Assembly: GCA_905221605.1 (NCBI GenBank)
Contig: CAJNDS010002157.1
Location: forward strand, 650,501 to 714,500
Reading direction: 5' to 3'
DNA: 64,000 bases
Origin: Symbiodinium natans
Lineage: Eukaryota > Sar > Dinophyceae > Suessiales > Symbiodiniaceae
Below the pieces are notes generated by a model. It did not search any database. It saw nothing but the letters and a program-made list of their open reading frames with translations, and was not told the DNA's origin. Positions 8,753 through 18,060 of the stretch are shown here, piece after piece (the stretch's first letter is position 1; each line of letters begins with the position of its first letter). A program made the position numbers and the translations under genes.

Positions 8753-9692
8753 ATGCCTTTTGGCCATGTAGCCCCCCCCATTCCAGTCTCACAAGAGCAA
8801 GAGGGATCCGTAGGCGATGACCTCGATTCTACGCTCATCCTGGCGCTCAGTGACATTACAGGAACATTGGTTGCGACCGTGGCCCCAGCTTCACGACAAA
8901 CACGAGCGGTGCGGTCCTGGCGCGCCCGGGCGGCTCTGCGCCGCCGCCAGGAGTTGGTGGAGTGAGTGGGGATTGGCACTGGTTTGCGGATATACCACAC
9001 AGATCCGTTCGGAGGCCCCCATAACGGGCATTGCAGATGATGAGGCGTACGCCTGCCTGGTATCTGCTTGGGTCCGTCAGGTTCTTCTTGCGTCGCGTTA
9101 CGGCCCATTGGCAAGCGTGGTGCTTGAGATCTCGCGGGACGCCGGAGACTCATGCAGGTGTCGGGGGCCTCGCCCTACGGCCGTCCATGCTTTCTGCCGT
9201 GTTGTCGGGATGGACGCATCCTGCATCACCGGGTGTCGGACGCAGCTGGGCCTGTAGCTCTAGCGCTGCCGTGTTGTCCCCCTGTTTGGTGCCACCCTCA
9301 GATGTAGCGGTCAGGCCACTCGGGGCATCCCTGATTTTGGTCTCATCTCTCACACTCGTTCATGTGGTTGCAAAGGACTTCTTGGCCCTAAGAGGTTGAG
9401 AGGCTCAAACACGAGCTGCGGGCCCGCACGGGCAGGGAGTCTCCCTGGAGTGCCCAACCGCAGAGTTTTCCTGGAGTGCCCAACCCCAGCGGGACCGCGA
9501 TTTCGCTACCGCCCTTGGTGCGGCTCTGCAATCTGGTGAGTCAGTGCCTGCTTCCCTGGAGTCGTTCCGCGACGCTCGTGCCTCCCTCACACCGCAGTTG
9601 GTTACGAGTCACCGGGCCCTCCCACTCCGCAGAGGACGAACCTGAGCTCGACCTTACTCGTGGATGGCAGCGCCTGGCGGCCCGGGCCGTGG
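8753..9692 (+). pseudogene. Degenerate coding sequence interrupted by the YR retrotransposon
   Basis: GC-rich DNA has several short plus-strand frames, for example GDDLDSTLILALSDITGTLV at 8800-8860 and LTRGWQRLAARAVDD up to 9697. The last one continues exactly in frame on the far side of the YR element (17319 onward, FCHRALRRELDP), so this was one coding sequence before insertion. The charged, Arg-rich composition suggests an older retroelement gag-like protein, but no domain is recognised. Confidence 0.4.
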
Positions 9693-9889
9693 ATGATTAA
9701 GTGCGGGCACGATGGTTTATGTTGCTTCGGAGTTTCTTGCGCGAGTCTAGGGTGGGACAAAAAGTCCTTACACATACACGTGTTTGAACACCCTCTCGCT
9801 TTTGTAGGACGGCCTTTTGTTGCAATGTGATGAGTTTATGTGATGCAGTCACACATGAAATTTTCATGTGAAGACTTTTTCAAGCTCTC
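9693..9889 (+). repeat. Split direct repeat A1
   Basis: It begins ATGATTAAGTGCGGGCACG and ends TTTTTCAAGCTCTC. The same 195-197 bp recur at 16839-17035 with no difference seen. It marks the left end of the YR element and probably holds its promoter. Confidence 0.9.
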
Positions 9890-9925
9890 AAACGGGTGGG
9901 GTACGTCGTTAGACAGCTCATCGCC

Positions 9926-11854
9926 ATGAGAGTTGCGGGCAGCACTAGGGCTGCCATACGGCAGGTCCTGTTAAGTCGGGACTTGTCGGACCAAACCGAT
10001 GCTGTACTTGACAAAGCAGTGCGCCTGGCCAGGCAGGAGCTCGGAAGAAGGCGACCAAGCAATCTCGATGAGGAACGTGCAGTTTTTCCAGTCGCGTTGA
10101 TGGGCTTAGCCAGCCTCACGCAGCCCGACATGGACTGGGAAGTGGAGGATTTCAGCACGCTCATGTGGGAGTTGTGGACTGGTGCAACGCAAGGCACTCA
10201 GTCAGCCACGCGTCTTCCTTGCCTTGCCGAAGATGACGATGCCTGGCAAGGCGCATGCGAAGAGCTTCTCGAGGTTGTCAGGGCTAGCAGGATTTGGCTC
10301 CGGGCCAAATGGCGTTTGAGAGCTATCGGAGCTCTGTGGTTTGCGGCTTTGGCATGCCTACTCGCAGTGCAGTGGGGGACATGGACGGGCCGCACACGCC
10401 TCATGCTGGTATGTGCAAGCATTATCTTGCCCCTCGTCAGTGAGGGATTGCGCAGACACTGGCCTCAATCTAATGATTGGTCAGACACGCCACTCAGACG
10501 AGGAGCAGATTCAGGAGAGCAGATGAATGACACAGTGATTTCATCCCCAGCAGTGCCGAGCGAGAATGTTCACGTTCGCGGAGCTTCGACCGAATTGATG
10601 CAGTCACTCACTTCCTTGGCTAGTGTACCGTTGCGCGGAGCCCCGCCGCCACCTGCCCCTGCGCTTCGCTGGCGCCCGGCGGTTGGGCAAGCCGTGATGG
10701 TGATGGACAAGCCTCCATACCAGGATTTCAGAAATGAATATGGTGTGGTGACAAATGCCCACGAGTCGGGCTTGGTGGACATCTCATTGTGCAGCGGCGC
10801 CCTGCTGTATCAGGTTAGTGGCGAGTCATTGAAGGTAGCGCAACTCACAGGTGACGAGCCTGAATGTGATCAGCTGGCCAGTATGTGTTCGAAGGCCCTT
10901 CTGCCGGATTCCGAAGTGAGAGGACCATTGCCCAGAAGTGATGCCAAGGACAACCTTTATGCTCCCTTGTCTATGGCCACGATCGAAGCCACCCAGTCAC
11001 AGGCGAAGCTGGTCAAGGGTTTGCTGGTCAAATGGGCGGCGCGTTCTGCGCTCATACCCAGCTGGTCTCGCAATTTCTGGAAAGAAGTGGGCGACATCGG
11101 GAAGCTGGAGTCTCGTGTGGAAGCACTGCTGCGGACTTTCGGCTACCTCGGTGCAGGCAGTGGAACACCCCCGCGCACCTCGGAGCTCAAAGAAAAGCTG
11201 TCAGAATTGGAAAGCAGTGGGGCGTTAGCCCATTCCACGCCTCTCTTTGACAATGGGCTCTTGGATGCGGAGAATGCCATCGAGGATGACGACCTTGGTG
11301 GTTGGGAAGCATGCCTCCCACCAGACTTGAAACGGGCTGGACCAGAAATCTATGCTTCGTTCCGAGCGTCGGGTGCAAGAAGCGCGCGCGAATGGTTGAA
11401 CCAAATGATCCCATTAGATCGTCGAGGCGACGCGTTGTACTTGGACTTGTTCAATCAAGCATCATTGGTCGACTTTGCCGTGAAGGACGCCAAGGGTTCG
11501 CAGGCTCAGGCTCTCTCCCTGATTGCGCGCAGCGACACAGCAGAGGTTGCCTTGAGGAGGCTCGCCTCTTATGTGCACGAGAAGCGAACAGGCGATCGGG
11601 ATGCAGCAACGTCTATGCTGGCCATTAAGCCAACGAATCTTTCCCATGACATTGCGCCGGCATGGTTGGTGTCGGAAGCATCGTTGTTTGCCCAAGGCGA
11701 GCACAAACGCCGTGAAAGGGCCAAGGCGCAGCGCGGAGAGTCGTCTACCTTCAAGGGGGCACCCAAAGGCGCACCCAAGGGAGCTGGGCGAGGACGAGGA
11801 GCTAAGAAACAAGTAGGTGGCGGCAGACCGGCCGCAGCAGCCTCTCAAGGCTGA
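9926..11854 (+). CDS. YR element ORF1: gag-like protein
   Basis: The protein is about 642 residues from the first ATG at 9926 (an upstream GTG at 9896 is in frame). It has two adjacent hydrophobic stretches (ALWFAALACLLAVQW and LMLVCASIILPLV, about residues 135-175). A middle domain follows (VGQAVMVMDKPPYQDF and GVVTNAHESGLVDISL) that could be a small KOW/SH3-like barrel. The tail is basic with KGAPKGAPKGAGRGRG repeats, suited to RNA binding. No CCHC finger is present. Position before the RT ORF and composition make it the structural protein by analogy with other YR elements. It ends at a UGA after which the same frame stays open into ORF2. Confidence 0.55.
   Translation: MRVAGSTRAAIRQVLLSRDLSDQTDAVLDKAVRLARQELGRRRPSNLDEERAVFPVALMGLASLTQPDMDWEVEDFSTLMWELWTGATQGTQSATRLPCLAEDDDAWQGACEELLEVVRASRIWLRAKWRLRAIGALWFAALACLLAVQWGTWTGRTRLMLVCASIILPLVSEGLRRHWPQSNDWSDTPLRRGADSGEQMNDTVISSPAVPSENVHVRGASTELMQSLTSLASVPLRGAPPPPAPALRWRPAVGQAVMVMDKPPYQDFRNEYGVVTNAHESGLVDISLCSGALLYQVSGESLKVAQLTGDEPECDQLASMCSKALLPDSEVRGPLPRSDAKDNLYAPLSMATIEATQSQAKLVKGLLVKWAARSALIPSWSRNFWKEVGDIGKLESRVEALLRTFGYLGAGSGTPPRTSELKEKLSELESSGALAHSTPLFDNGLLDAENAIEDDDLGGWEACLPPDLKRAGPEIYASFRASGARSAREWLNQMIPLDRRGDALYLDLFNQASLVDFAVKDAKGSQAQALSLIARSDTAEVALRRLASYVHEKRTGDRDAATSMLAIKPTNLSHDIAPAWLVSEASLFAQGEHKRRERAKAQRGESSTFKGAPKGAPKGAGRGRGAKKQVGGGRPAAAASQG
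11852..11854 (+). promoter_or_regulatory. In-frame UGA between ORF1 and ORF2
   Basis: ORF1 and ORF2 share the same frame and are separated by one UGA with no other stop. This could be a stop-readthrough gag-pol junction or a single nonsense mutation. The next codon is CAC. Confidence 0.4.
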
Positions 11855-13921
11855 CACCCTGGCGGCCCCTCATGGGCAGCTGCTGGCTCATTGGGGGCGA
11901 CGCCGCCAAGTCAAACAGCAGAAGACGGAGGAGCAGCCACAGCGCATGATGAGCTTTTCCCGCTCCCAGTGCCGCCGCAGCCGTTGTTTCCAAATTCATC
12001 CTCCGCTCGTTTGAGAAACAGGTTTTCCAAGAGGTTGCGGCTTTGGAAGTACACAGTCGGTTTGATTCATTTTCTCAATTTCATGCATGTGGGCACGAAC
12101 AGACACAAGCAGAAGCTCTCTGGGTCAGCGGCGCGGGCTGAACCAAATCAGGCGCAGAGAGCTGTGTGGAGACACCTGTTCGAGTTGAGCAGAGCTGGTC
12201 TTCGGGTCCGCCGGGAGGTCACTCCGACAGGCGGCCAATCAGCTGTTGCGGCGCTCGTCAAGTCCGCCAAGGTGGACGTGATGGGTTATGCATCAGTTTC
12301 CAAGACGCATGCCCAAGTGCCCATGGAAGCAGCACGTATCGTGGAGCCTTCGGATGAACACGTGGTCGACATGTTACAAGCATTGCCATGTGATGAAAGC
12401 CAGTTTTATTCCCACGAAGAGAATGTCATTGATCATATCGGAAAGAGCACAGTTATCCAACACGAGCTGGAACAGCAATATGCGTTTGTAGGCGGTTGCT
12501 TGGACGAATATGTGAGCTACTTTCACCGCCAGGATGTTCCTGCCAGCATGTGGGAGTGGAGGCTCTTCCGTGATGTCAAGGCAGTCGCTGGTTTTTCGGT
12601 GGTTCCAAAAAAAGATGGTATCTCTCAACGCAAGCTTTTGATGTGTTGCTCTTTCAATTACCTTCTCACTGATCCGCGGCATCGTTCCGCCCTAGGGATG
12701 CAAGGGGCAGGGGCGCTTAATCGTGTCCATGTAGCAACGGGAGAGACGCTGGAGCTTGCAACGTGTGACCAGTCCAATGCGTTCACGCAAGTCGCAGTAC
12801 CGGCATGGATGAGTCCGTACTTAGCTACGCCTCCGATTGTTGCTGCGCTCGTGTGGGATGTGTTGCCCAAAGGCTTGCAGGAGACCATTTGCGCGACAGA
12901 TTTGGTTTCGCCCTGTTACAGGCGCCTGCCCATGGGATGTAGCCATTCTGTCCATATTTTGATGATGATCAATTTGCAGGCCATAGGGCGAGCAATGCGA
13001 GCAAATTCCTTGATCAGCACAGGCCAAAGCGACACCAAGTTGGATCCAGAGGCCATTGATCCCCTTGAAACCCCAAATGAAGAGCGCATTCTATTTGGTT
13101 GCACGGATGATGAGTGGTGGTCCCGTTTCCAGGTCGGGGCGGGACAACGCTTCGAGTCCGGCTACTCAGTTCAGGAGTGGTGGGATGCTATCCGTGCCGC
13201 ACGGTCGGCGAACCATCGCACGATTGTGGTCATGAATTTCTTCGGAGGGGAGCGCAGAGAGGGTGATGTGCAGGATCATGTTGAACGACTCGCCGCCGAA
13301 AAGGGACTCCAGGTGATGATGATCACGATTGACTTGGGTTGTGATGCTCGTTGGGATGTTGCGCAGCCGGACACTTTCCATGAGATCATGCGGATGTTGG
13401 AAGGCTTCGTTGACATCATAATCGGAGGTCCCCCATGTTCTACTGTTTCCCGGGCCAGACACAAGCGTGAACGGAGAAGTGACTCTTTGTGCTACCCGAG
13501 GCCGCTGCGCCTTCGGTGCTGCCCTTGGGGTCGTTCTGGCCTCACCATCGCTGAGGAAGGGAGGTTGCGAGAAGCTAACCGCTTGTGGCTTCACTTCATG
13601 ATGGCGTGCGAGAAAGTTTCTGCGCGAGGTGGTTTAGTGGGCCTCTGGTCTTTCGGAGCGCAGCTGAGGCGAGAACTATATTCAGTCCCTTTTGTAGTGT
13701 ACAACTTCATCGATAAGTTCGATGGCTCAACGGTCAGGCTGTGGCCATCGGTGCGCCAAGAACTCATTCACATGGCGACTGCTGTTGATTTCATGTTCTT
13801 GAATGTGGGTATGCCTTTTTCGGCGGATTTACTGGCCACAGATGCCATGGGGCAAAACGAACTTGACCATGGTGGTTATGGCATTTGCCTAAGGTCAGTG
13901 AAGCTGAGCTGGAAGCACTGA
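11855..13921 (+). CDS. YR element ORF2: reverse transcriptase and methyltransferase-like polyprotein
   Basis: The frame is open from directly after the ORF1 UGA. RT landmarks are FSVVPKKDGISQRKLLMCCS (fingers), CDQSNAFTQVAVP (first catalytic Asp region) and YRRLPMGCSHSVHILM (palm). The expected Y-x-D-D box is missing. Instead VVMNFFGGERREGDV, MITIDLGCDAR and IIIGGPPCSTVSRARHKR appear, matching motif I and the Pro-Cys motif IV of C5-cytosine methyltransferases. After about 13640 the text returns to an RT-connection/RNase H entry (LYSVPFVVYNF, WPSVRQELIHMA, LATDAMGQNELDHGGYGI). A one-base shift at about 13890 moves the rest to another frame. Probably the ancestral polyprotein lost part of the RT and methyltransferase by deletion. 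Confidence 0.65.
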   Translation, partial: HPGGPSWAAAGSLGATPPSQTAEDGGAATAHDELFPLPVPPQPLFPNSSSARLRNRFSKRLRLWKYTVGLIHFLNFMHVGTNRHKQKLSGSAARAEPNQAQRAVWRHLFELSRAGLRVRREVTPTGGQSAVAALVKSAKVDVMGYASVSKTHAQVPMEAARIVEPSDEHVVDMLQALPCDESQFYSHEENVIDHIGKSTVIQHELEQQYAFVGGCLDEYVSYFHRQDVPASMWEWRLFRDVKAVAGFSVVPKKDGISQRKLLMCCSFNYLLTDPRHRSALGMQGAGALNRVHVATGETLELATCDQSNAFTQVAVPAWMSPYLATPPIVAALVWDVLPKGLQETICATDLVSPCYRRLPMGCSHSVHILMMINLQAIGRAMRANSLISTGQSDTKLDPEAIDPLETPNEERILFGCTDDEWWSRFQVGAGQRFESGYSVQEWWDAIRAARSANHRTIVVMNFFGGERREGDVQDHVERLAAEKGLQVMMITIDLGCDARWDVAQPDTFHEIMRMLEGFVDIIIGGPPCSTVSRARHKRERRSDSLCYPRPLRLRCCPWGRSGLTIAEEGRLREANRLWLHFMMACEKVSARGGLVGLWSFGAQLRRELYSVPFVVYNFIDKFDGSTVRLWPSVRQELIHMATAVDFMFLNVGMPFSADLLATDAMGQNELDHGGYGICLRSVKLSWKH

Positions 13922-14367
13922 GAGCAAATTCAGAGCAGCTGGGTTTGGCGCTAAACTTGCATGACGATGATGTTGACGGCATGCCTTTTCCAGAGAGAGC
14001 TTTGACACCAACAATCCCGTTTTCATTGCTTCCAGCTGCTTTGTTTTGCGAATCCCGATGGGAAGTGGTTTTGCAAGGTCGGTGGAAGGCCGCTGATCAT
14101 ATTAGCATAGGAGAAACACGGGCTGTGTGGAAAGCACTCCGCTGGGTCGCTTCAAATCCCGCTCGTCATGGCATGGTTTGGTATTCCTTGCAGGACAATA
14201 TGGTGTGTAAAGCCGTGCTTACTCGCGGTAGGTCATCATCTTGGGGCCTCAACGTGTATTGTAGGAAGAAGGCTGCAGTCTGTTTGGCCTCCAGGATCCG
14301 TTTGCTTCTACCTTGGGTGGAAACGTCTCGCATGCCCGCGGATCATGCCTCAAGGATTCAAGCATGA
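13885..14367 (+). CDS. YR element: RNase H domain after frameshift
   Basis: The domain continues ORF2 in a shifted frame: SEAELEALRANSEQLGLALN, then ETRAVWKALRWVASNP, VWYSLQDNMVCKAVL and RMPADHASR. Acidic residues before the helix (E of ETRAVW), the D-N pair (LQDN) and the terminal D-H-x-S-R fit retroelement RNase H. One base appears to be missing in TTTGCCTAAGG relative to a continuous frame. It overlaps the recombinase ORF by about 55 bp. Confidence 0.6.
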   Translation: MPKVSEAELEALRANSEQLGLALNLHDDDVDGMPFPERALTPTIPFSLLPAALFCESRWEVVLQGRWKAADHISIGETRAVWKALRWVASNPARHGMVWYSLQDNMVCKAVLTRGRSSSWGLNVYCRKKAAVCLASRIRLLLPWVETSRMPADHASRIQA

Positions 14368-15342
14368 GTGGAGGGCAATCGGCCTTCGCATGTTTACCGC
14401 GTGTGCTGGACCCACATCATATAGCTTCAGTCAAAGCCTCCACATTCAGGTGCTATCAGCAGTGCCTCCGGTTGTTTGTCATTTTCTTGATAGAGTCGGG
14501 CGCAAATCCTGGCTCAGCCGCAGAGCTGGACCTTTTGATTTTGCAATACAAGGCTTCCTGTCACTTATCACACTCCAAGCTTGAACAATTGATCGCAGCG
14601 CTGGAGTTTCATCTTTTGCCCCTGAAGGGCCTACTGCCTTATTCCAAGCGTGTCGCAAAGGGTTTGTGCAGGGTGACATCAATCAGGCATACTTTACCTT
14701 TGCTTTCGGGGCCAGCCAAGTTGTTTGGAGTGCTCTTTGTGGCGGCAGGCTTCCCTTGTTTGGCAATTGGGCTTGTGGTCCAGTGCTTGACGGGGCTTCG
14801 TCCGAGTGAGCTGCTCGGACTGCGCGAGCAGGATGTTCTCAGGCCAACCGCTGCTTGTCCAAAGTTTGTATTTCGTTTGGGAGTGGGCTGCGGTACAAAA
14901 GTCCGGCGTGAGCAAGTTGCATCTCTTCATTGGGGCCGTGATCCAGTGGTGGCTCGTGTGCTTCAGCAACTGTTGTACGAAGCGGAGCCTGAAAGCTATT
15001 TGTTCAATGTTTCGTACGCTCAATATCGTGGACTTTTGGCCCGAGCGGAGGCGTATCTGGGGCTGGAAAAGCTCTTCACTCCACACTCTCCTCGAGCCGG
15101 CTTTGCGACTGAGGAGTTTTTCACGGGACTGCGGCGTGGCGGACATCCGACAAAGGGGGCGTTGGGCGTCGGAACAGTCCTTCAAAACGTACCTCGACAT
15201 TGTGTCCGCCTCGCAGGTTCAAGCGGCTTTTCACTTACGGGGAGTGGGCGCCGCGCAGGCTTACAGTGTGGAGCATTTTGGCGACTATTTCCCGCCTGGT
15301 ATTTTCAGGTCAGGTCATGGCTCCCGCCCTGCTGGACTTTGA
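14313..15342 (+). CDS. YR element: tyrosine recombinase (frameshifted)
   Basis: The N-terminal SAM-like helical part (KASTFRCYQQCLRLFVIFLI) leads to the catalytic domain. Visible catalytic residues are Arg in LTGLRPSELLGLREQD, His-x-x-Arg in FTPHSPRAGFATEE, the G-R-W box in DIRQRGRWASEQSF and the nucleophile Tyr in KTYLDIV. The first half is in one frame and the part from about 15110 is in another. A single extra T in the TTTTT run at about 15117-15121 explains it. The role is integration of a circular cDNA by strand exchange, replacing an integrase. The first in-frame ATG choice is unclear because the ORF overlaps RNase H. Confidence 0.75.
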
Positions 15343-16570
15343 TGGCGTCGAAGTCCCAGTACCGCCCGTCCTTCCTCTTCCAACCTCCACTCCTAGGCGC
15401 CGGCTACGACCTTCCAGGGCGCACACGCCAGGGCCCACACTCCGCCGAGCCGCCTCGCGTCCGCCAACCTCTGGTGAGCTTCAAGCGCGGGCGGCTCCTG
15501 CGGTCCCCTCCACCGCTGTGCGTCGCACTCCGCGCAGCCTGATGCGCTCACGTGTGAAGCGCTGGTGGGCCCGGTTTGCAGCTTTTGGCAGGAACGGAGC
15601 TTTTTGGTTGTGCATGTTGTTGCTCATCACGCAATGTTCCCAATGGGGCTTTGTTGAGCAAGTGACGCGCCTAGTCTCCTCCGTCGCCTTGGTGTCGGAG
15701 CGTGCCTCGGTGGCGGCGGCCGTGGTGTTGGATCACGGTACGGAGTTTGCCTCGACTACATCTTCGGCCGTGTTAGCCTTCACCTCCGGCTCCTTGGATC
15801 TCATCCGCACAGCGTGGTTGGGCGTGGACCTGCTCGATCTCCACTGCACCTCCACTGAGGGGTCGGTCATGGGCGCTCACAGCGCCGTTCTGGTGGAGTG
15901 GCTTCATTCGCTACACGGCCAGTCCGCTATTCGAACCAATCGCTCAGAAGCTCTCGCTCTTTGGGCATCTTTGGTGTCTTCCGTGGGCATCTCATTGCCG
16001 TACGTCGCCTCCACTGCTGCGGATTTGGAGGTACACGGGTTGTATTGGTCGGCGACAGGTTCGGCTTATGTGCTGCCCAGCGGGTATCTCATGTTTGCAT
16101 TTCGCTACGTTGAGGTGCGGTTTGTGGCTCAGTGGGCCAATCCGCTATGGCAAGCCCTGAACGTCAGCATCACCACTCAGCATGACCAGATTCAGCGCCT
16201 GATTGGGAACATCACCGCTTCCCTGCCGGCCTCTTCCAATTTACATGAGCAAGCGGCCATGGTGGATGTTTCGTGGATGCCTCCTTCCAGGCGCTGCTGG
16301 TTATCTGTTCAGGTGGCTTTCCGCGCTGTGGTTATGCACTTACGGGCTTGGTGTCCTGGTTGGGCCACCTTGCGGGGAGGGGGGCTCATGGTGTTTGTAT
16401 CGTTGATGATTTTGCTGCGGAGCAACACCTTCAACCCTTTCCGTATTTTCAATGGCAGAATGCAGGCGGTATGGCGCGAAAGGACTGTCTTTGTTACGGT
16501 TACAAGAAGATGGGCCGGAGCTTTGCTCAGGCAGTTGCAATTCACCAATGTGCGGGAACATGTTGGATGA
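15317..16570 (+). CDS. YR element ORF3: membrane protein of unknown function
   Basis: The protein has 417 residues from the ATG at 15317, overlapping the recombinase end by about 26 bp. A proline/arginine-rich N-terminus is followed by a membrane helix (GAFWLCMLLLITQCSQWGF). A region of about 230 residues has N-glycosylation sequons (NRSE, NVSI, NITA) and coiled-coil-like stretches. A second helix is near the C-terminus (GGGLMVFVSLMILL). It lies between the recombinase and B1. I recognise no family. The layout recalls extra membrane-protein ORFs seen 3' of pol in some retroelements, but this is only an architectural analogy. Confidence 0.5.
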   Translation: MAPALLDFDGVEVPVPPVLPLPTSTPRRRLRPSRAHTPGPTLRRAASRPPTSGELQARAAPAVPSTAVRRTPRSLMRSRVKRWWARFAAFGRNGAFWLCMLLLITQCSQWGFVEQVTRLVSSVALVSERASVAAAVVLDHGTEFASTTSSAVLAFTSGSLDLIRTAWLGVDLLDLHCTSTEGSVMGAHSAVLVEWLHSLHGQSAIRTNRSEALALWASLVSSVGISLPYVASTAADLEVHGLYWSATGSAYVLPSGYLMFAFRYVEVRFVAQWANPLWQALNVSITTQHDQIQRLIGNITASLPASSNLHEQAAMVDVSWMPPSRRCWLSVQVAFRAVVMHLRAWCPGWATLRGGGLMVFVSLMILLRSNTFNPFRIFNGRMQAVWRERTVFVTVTRRWAGALLRQLQFTNVREHVG

Positions 16571-16577
16571 AGGATGC

Positions 16578-16842
16578 GGGATGTCTTGGGCGCAGGCCCG
16601 ATTCTAGGCCTGCGAACTTTGCGCCACCGCACTGCATAGCAGTGTGCGTGAACGAGGCTGCAAGGACAGTCATTTGGATCAATCATGTCTCGCCCACCAG
16701 CTCAAAGAGACAGGATGCTTATTTCAGTTGCTTGCACCATGAGCCCTCCTCATGCTCTTGCTGATGCTTACATGAAAAATTTCCTTCACATTGGGGTGGG
16801 AGCTGTACTGAGCGCGCTTTCGGAGTGAGAGTCGCATAATGA
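16578..16842 (+). repeat. Split direct repeat B1
   Basis: It begins GGGATGTCTTGGGCGCAGG and ends GTCGCATAATGA. Recurs at 17058-17322 with one substitution seen (ctagg/ccagg). It abuts A2 and shares ATGA with it. Confidence 0.9.
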
Positions 16843-17035
16843 TTAAGTGCGGGCACGATGGTTTATGTTGCTTCGGAGTTTCTTGCGCGAGTCTAGGGTG
16901 GGACAAAAAGTCCTTACACATACACGTGTTTGAACACCCTCTCGCTTTTGTAGGACGGCCTTTTGTTGCAATGTGATGAGTTTATGTGATGCAGTCACAC
17001 ATGAAATTTTCATGTGAAGACTTTTTCAAGCTCTC
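16839..17035 (+). repeat. Split direct repeat A2
   Basis: A second copy of A1 placed directly after B1. The B1/A2 junction (CATAATGATTAAG) reproduces the junction expected in a circular intermediate. Confidence 0.9.
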
Positions 17036-17057
17036 CCCTCCCGCCCGCCCGAAGGGG

Positions 17058-17322
17058 GGGATGTCTTGGGCGCAGGCCCGATTCCAGGCCTGCGAACTTT
17101 GCGCCACCGCACTGCATAGCAGTGTGCGTGAACGAGGCTGCAAGGACAGTCATTTGGATCAATCATGTCTCGCCCACCAGCTCAAAGAGACAGGATGCTT
17201 ATTTCAGTTGCTTGCACCATGAGCCCTCCTCATGCTCTTGCTGATGCTTACATGAAAAATTTCCTTCACATTGGGGTGGGAGCTGTACTGAGCGCGCTTT
17301 CGGAGTGAGAGTCGCATAATGA
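17058..17322 (+). repeat. Split direct repeat B2, right end of YR element
   Basis: Second copy of B1. The sequence changes to flanking DNA right after ATGA at 17319-17322. A spacer of G/C runs (17036-17057) separates it from A2. Confidence 0.9.
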
Positions 17323-18060
17323 CTTCTGCCACCGCGCACTCCGGCGTGAGCTCGACCCGTCCTCCATCGCCTTGCTTGAGTCACAGGCCTCCGTCGCCTG
17401 AGGCTGCCACTCCCACTCACAGGCGCGCAGTGCCGCTGTCGGGTTGCTCATGATGTCCAATGTTCTGGGCGACCACATTGCGGCCGTGCCCCTGCTCTGG
17501 CGTGGGAGACTCTGGAGGGTGGCTGGGCCCATGCACCCACTGACCACTCTTTGCTTCGACAGGCAGGACGCAGCGCAGCGACAGCTGTGGTGCCCCTCAC
17601 GCGCCGTGGTTCAACTGAGGATGCGAGGACAAAACGCGCGTAGTATCGACAGCGACCTGCGCCCCGTACGATGACTTCGATACGACGCTCGTCACGCCGA
17701 GCAAGCACGACGCTGAGATCACGGACAAGCACATGCTGCCACACGGTTGCCCAAGGCATGTTGCGAACTGATTCCCGGTCATCTACATGCCAACGCCATC
17801 GGCAGCTGCATTTGGAGGAAGCGGCAGGCAAAGCCGGACAACACGGTGGAGCGACGAAGCGCGACCGACGATGAACGCTGAGCAAGGTCCTCCGACAGAC
17901 GTCATCAGCTGCCCTAGACACGTTGCACTGCTATTTTTTGCAAACAAGTCGAGAAGGGGAGTGAGCTGTACGGCCCCCCGGCACGCATCATCCATGCAGC
18001 GCTGGTCTGCCACGTGCCTGCCACTCGAAATTGGCCCAGCACTAACGTGCAGCATGAAAT
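17323..18060. other. Right flank of YR element: continuation of interrupted coding DNA
   Basis: The first about 80 bp (FCHRALRRELDPSSIALLES on the plus strand) continue the frame that ends at 9697. Beyond about 17400 no frame is convincing. GC-rich and not repetitive. Confidence 0.35.

Larger units (their letters stand above)
9693..17322 (+). mobile_element. Tyrosine-recombinase (DIRS-order) retrotransposon with split direct repeats
   Basis: The layout is A1 (9693-9889), coding region, B1 (16578-16842), A2 (16839-17035), a G/C-rich spacer, B2 (17058-17322). A1 equals A2 and B1 equals B2, nearly or fully. This split-repeat organisation is known for PAT/Ngaro-type YR retrotransposons. The coding region supplies gag-like, RT, methyltransferase-like, RNase H and tyrosine recombinase domains, which agrees. 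There is no LTR and no integrase. Near-identical repeats imply recent insertion, yet two frameshifts and loss of the RT active-site box make this copy defective unless the indels are sequence errors. Confidence 0.8.

Noticed and set aside
9693-17035. Calling A1 and A2 the LTRs of an LTR retrotransposon
   Set aside because: The B1/B2 repeats, the tyrosine recombinase and the lack of an integrase fit split direct repeats of a YR element better.
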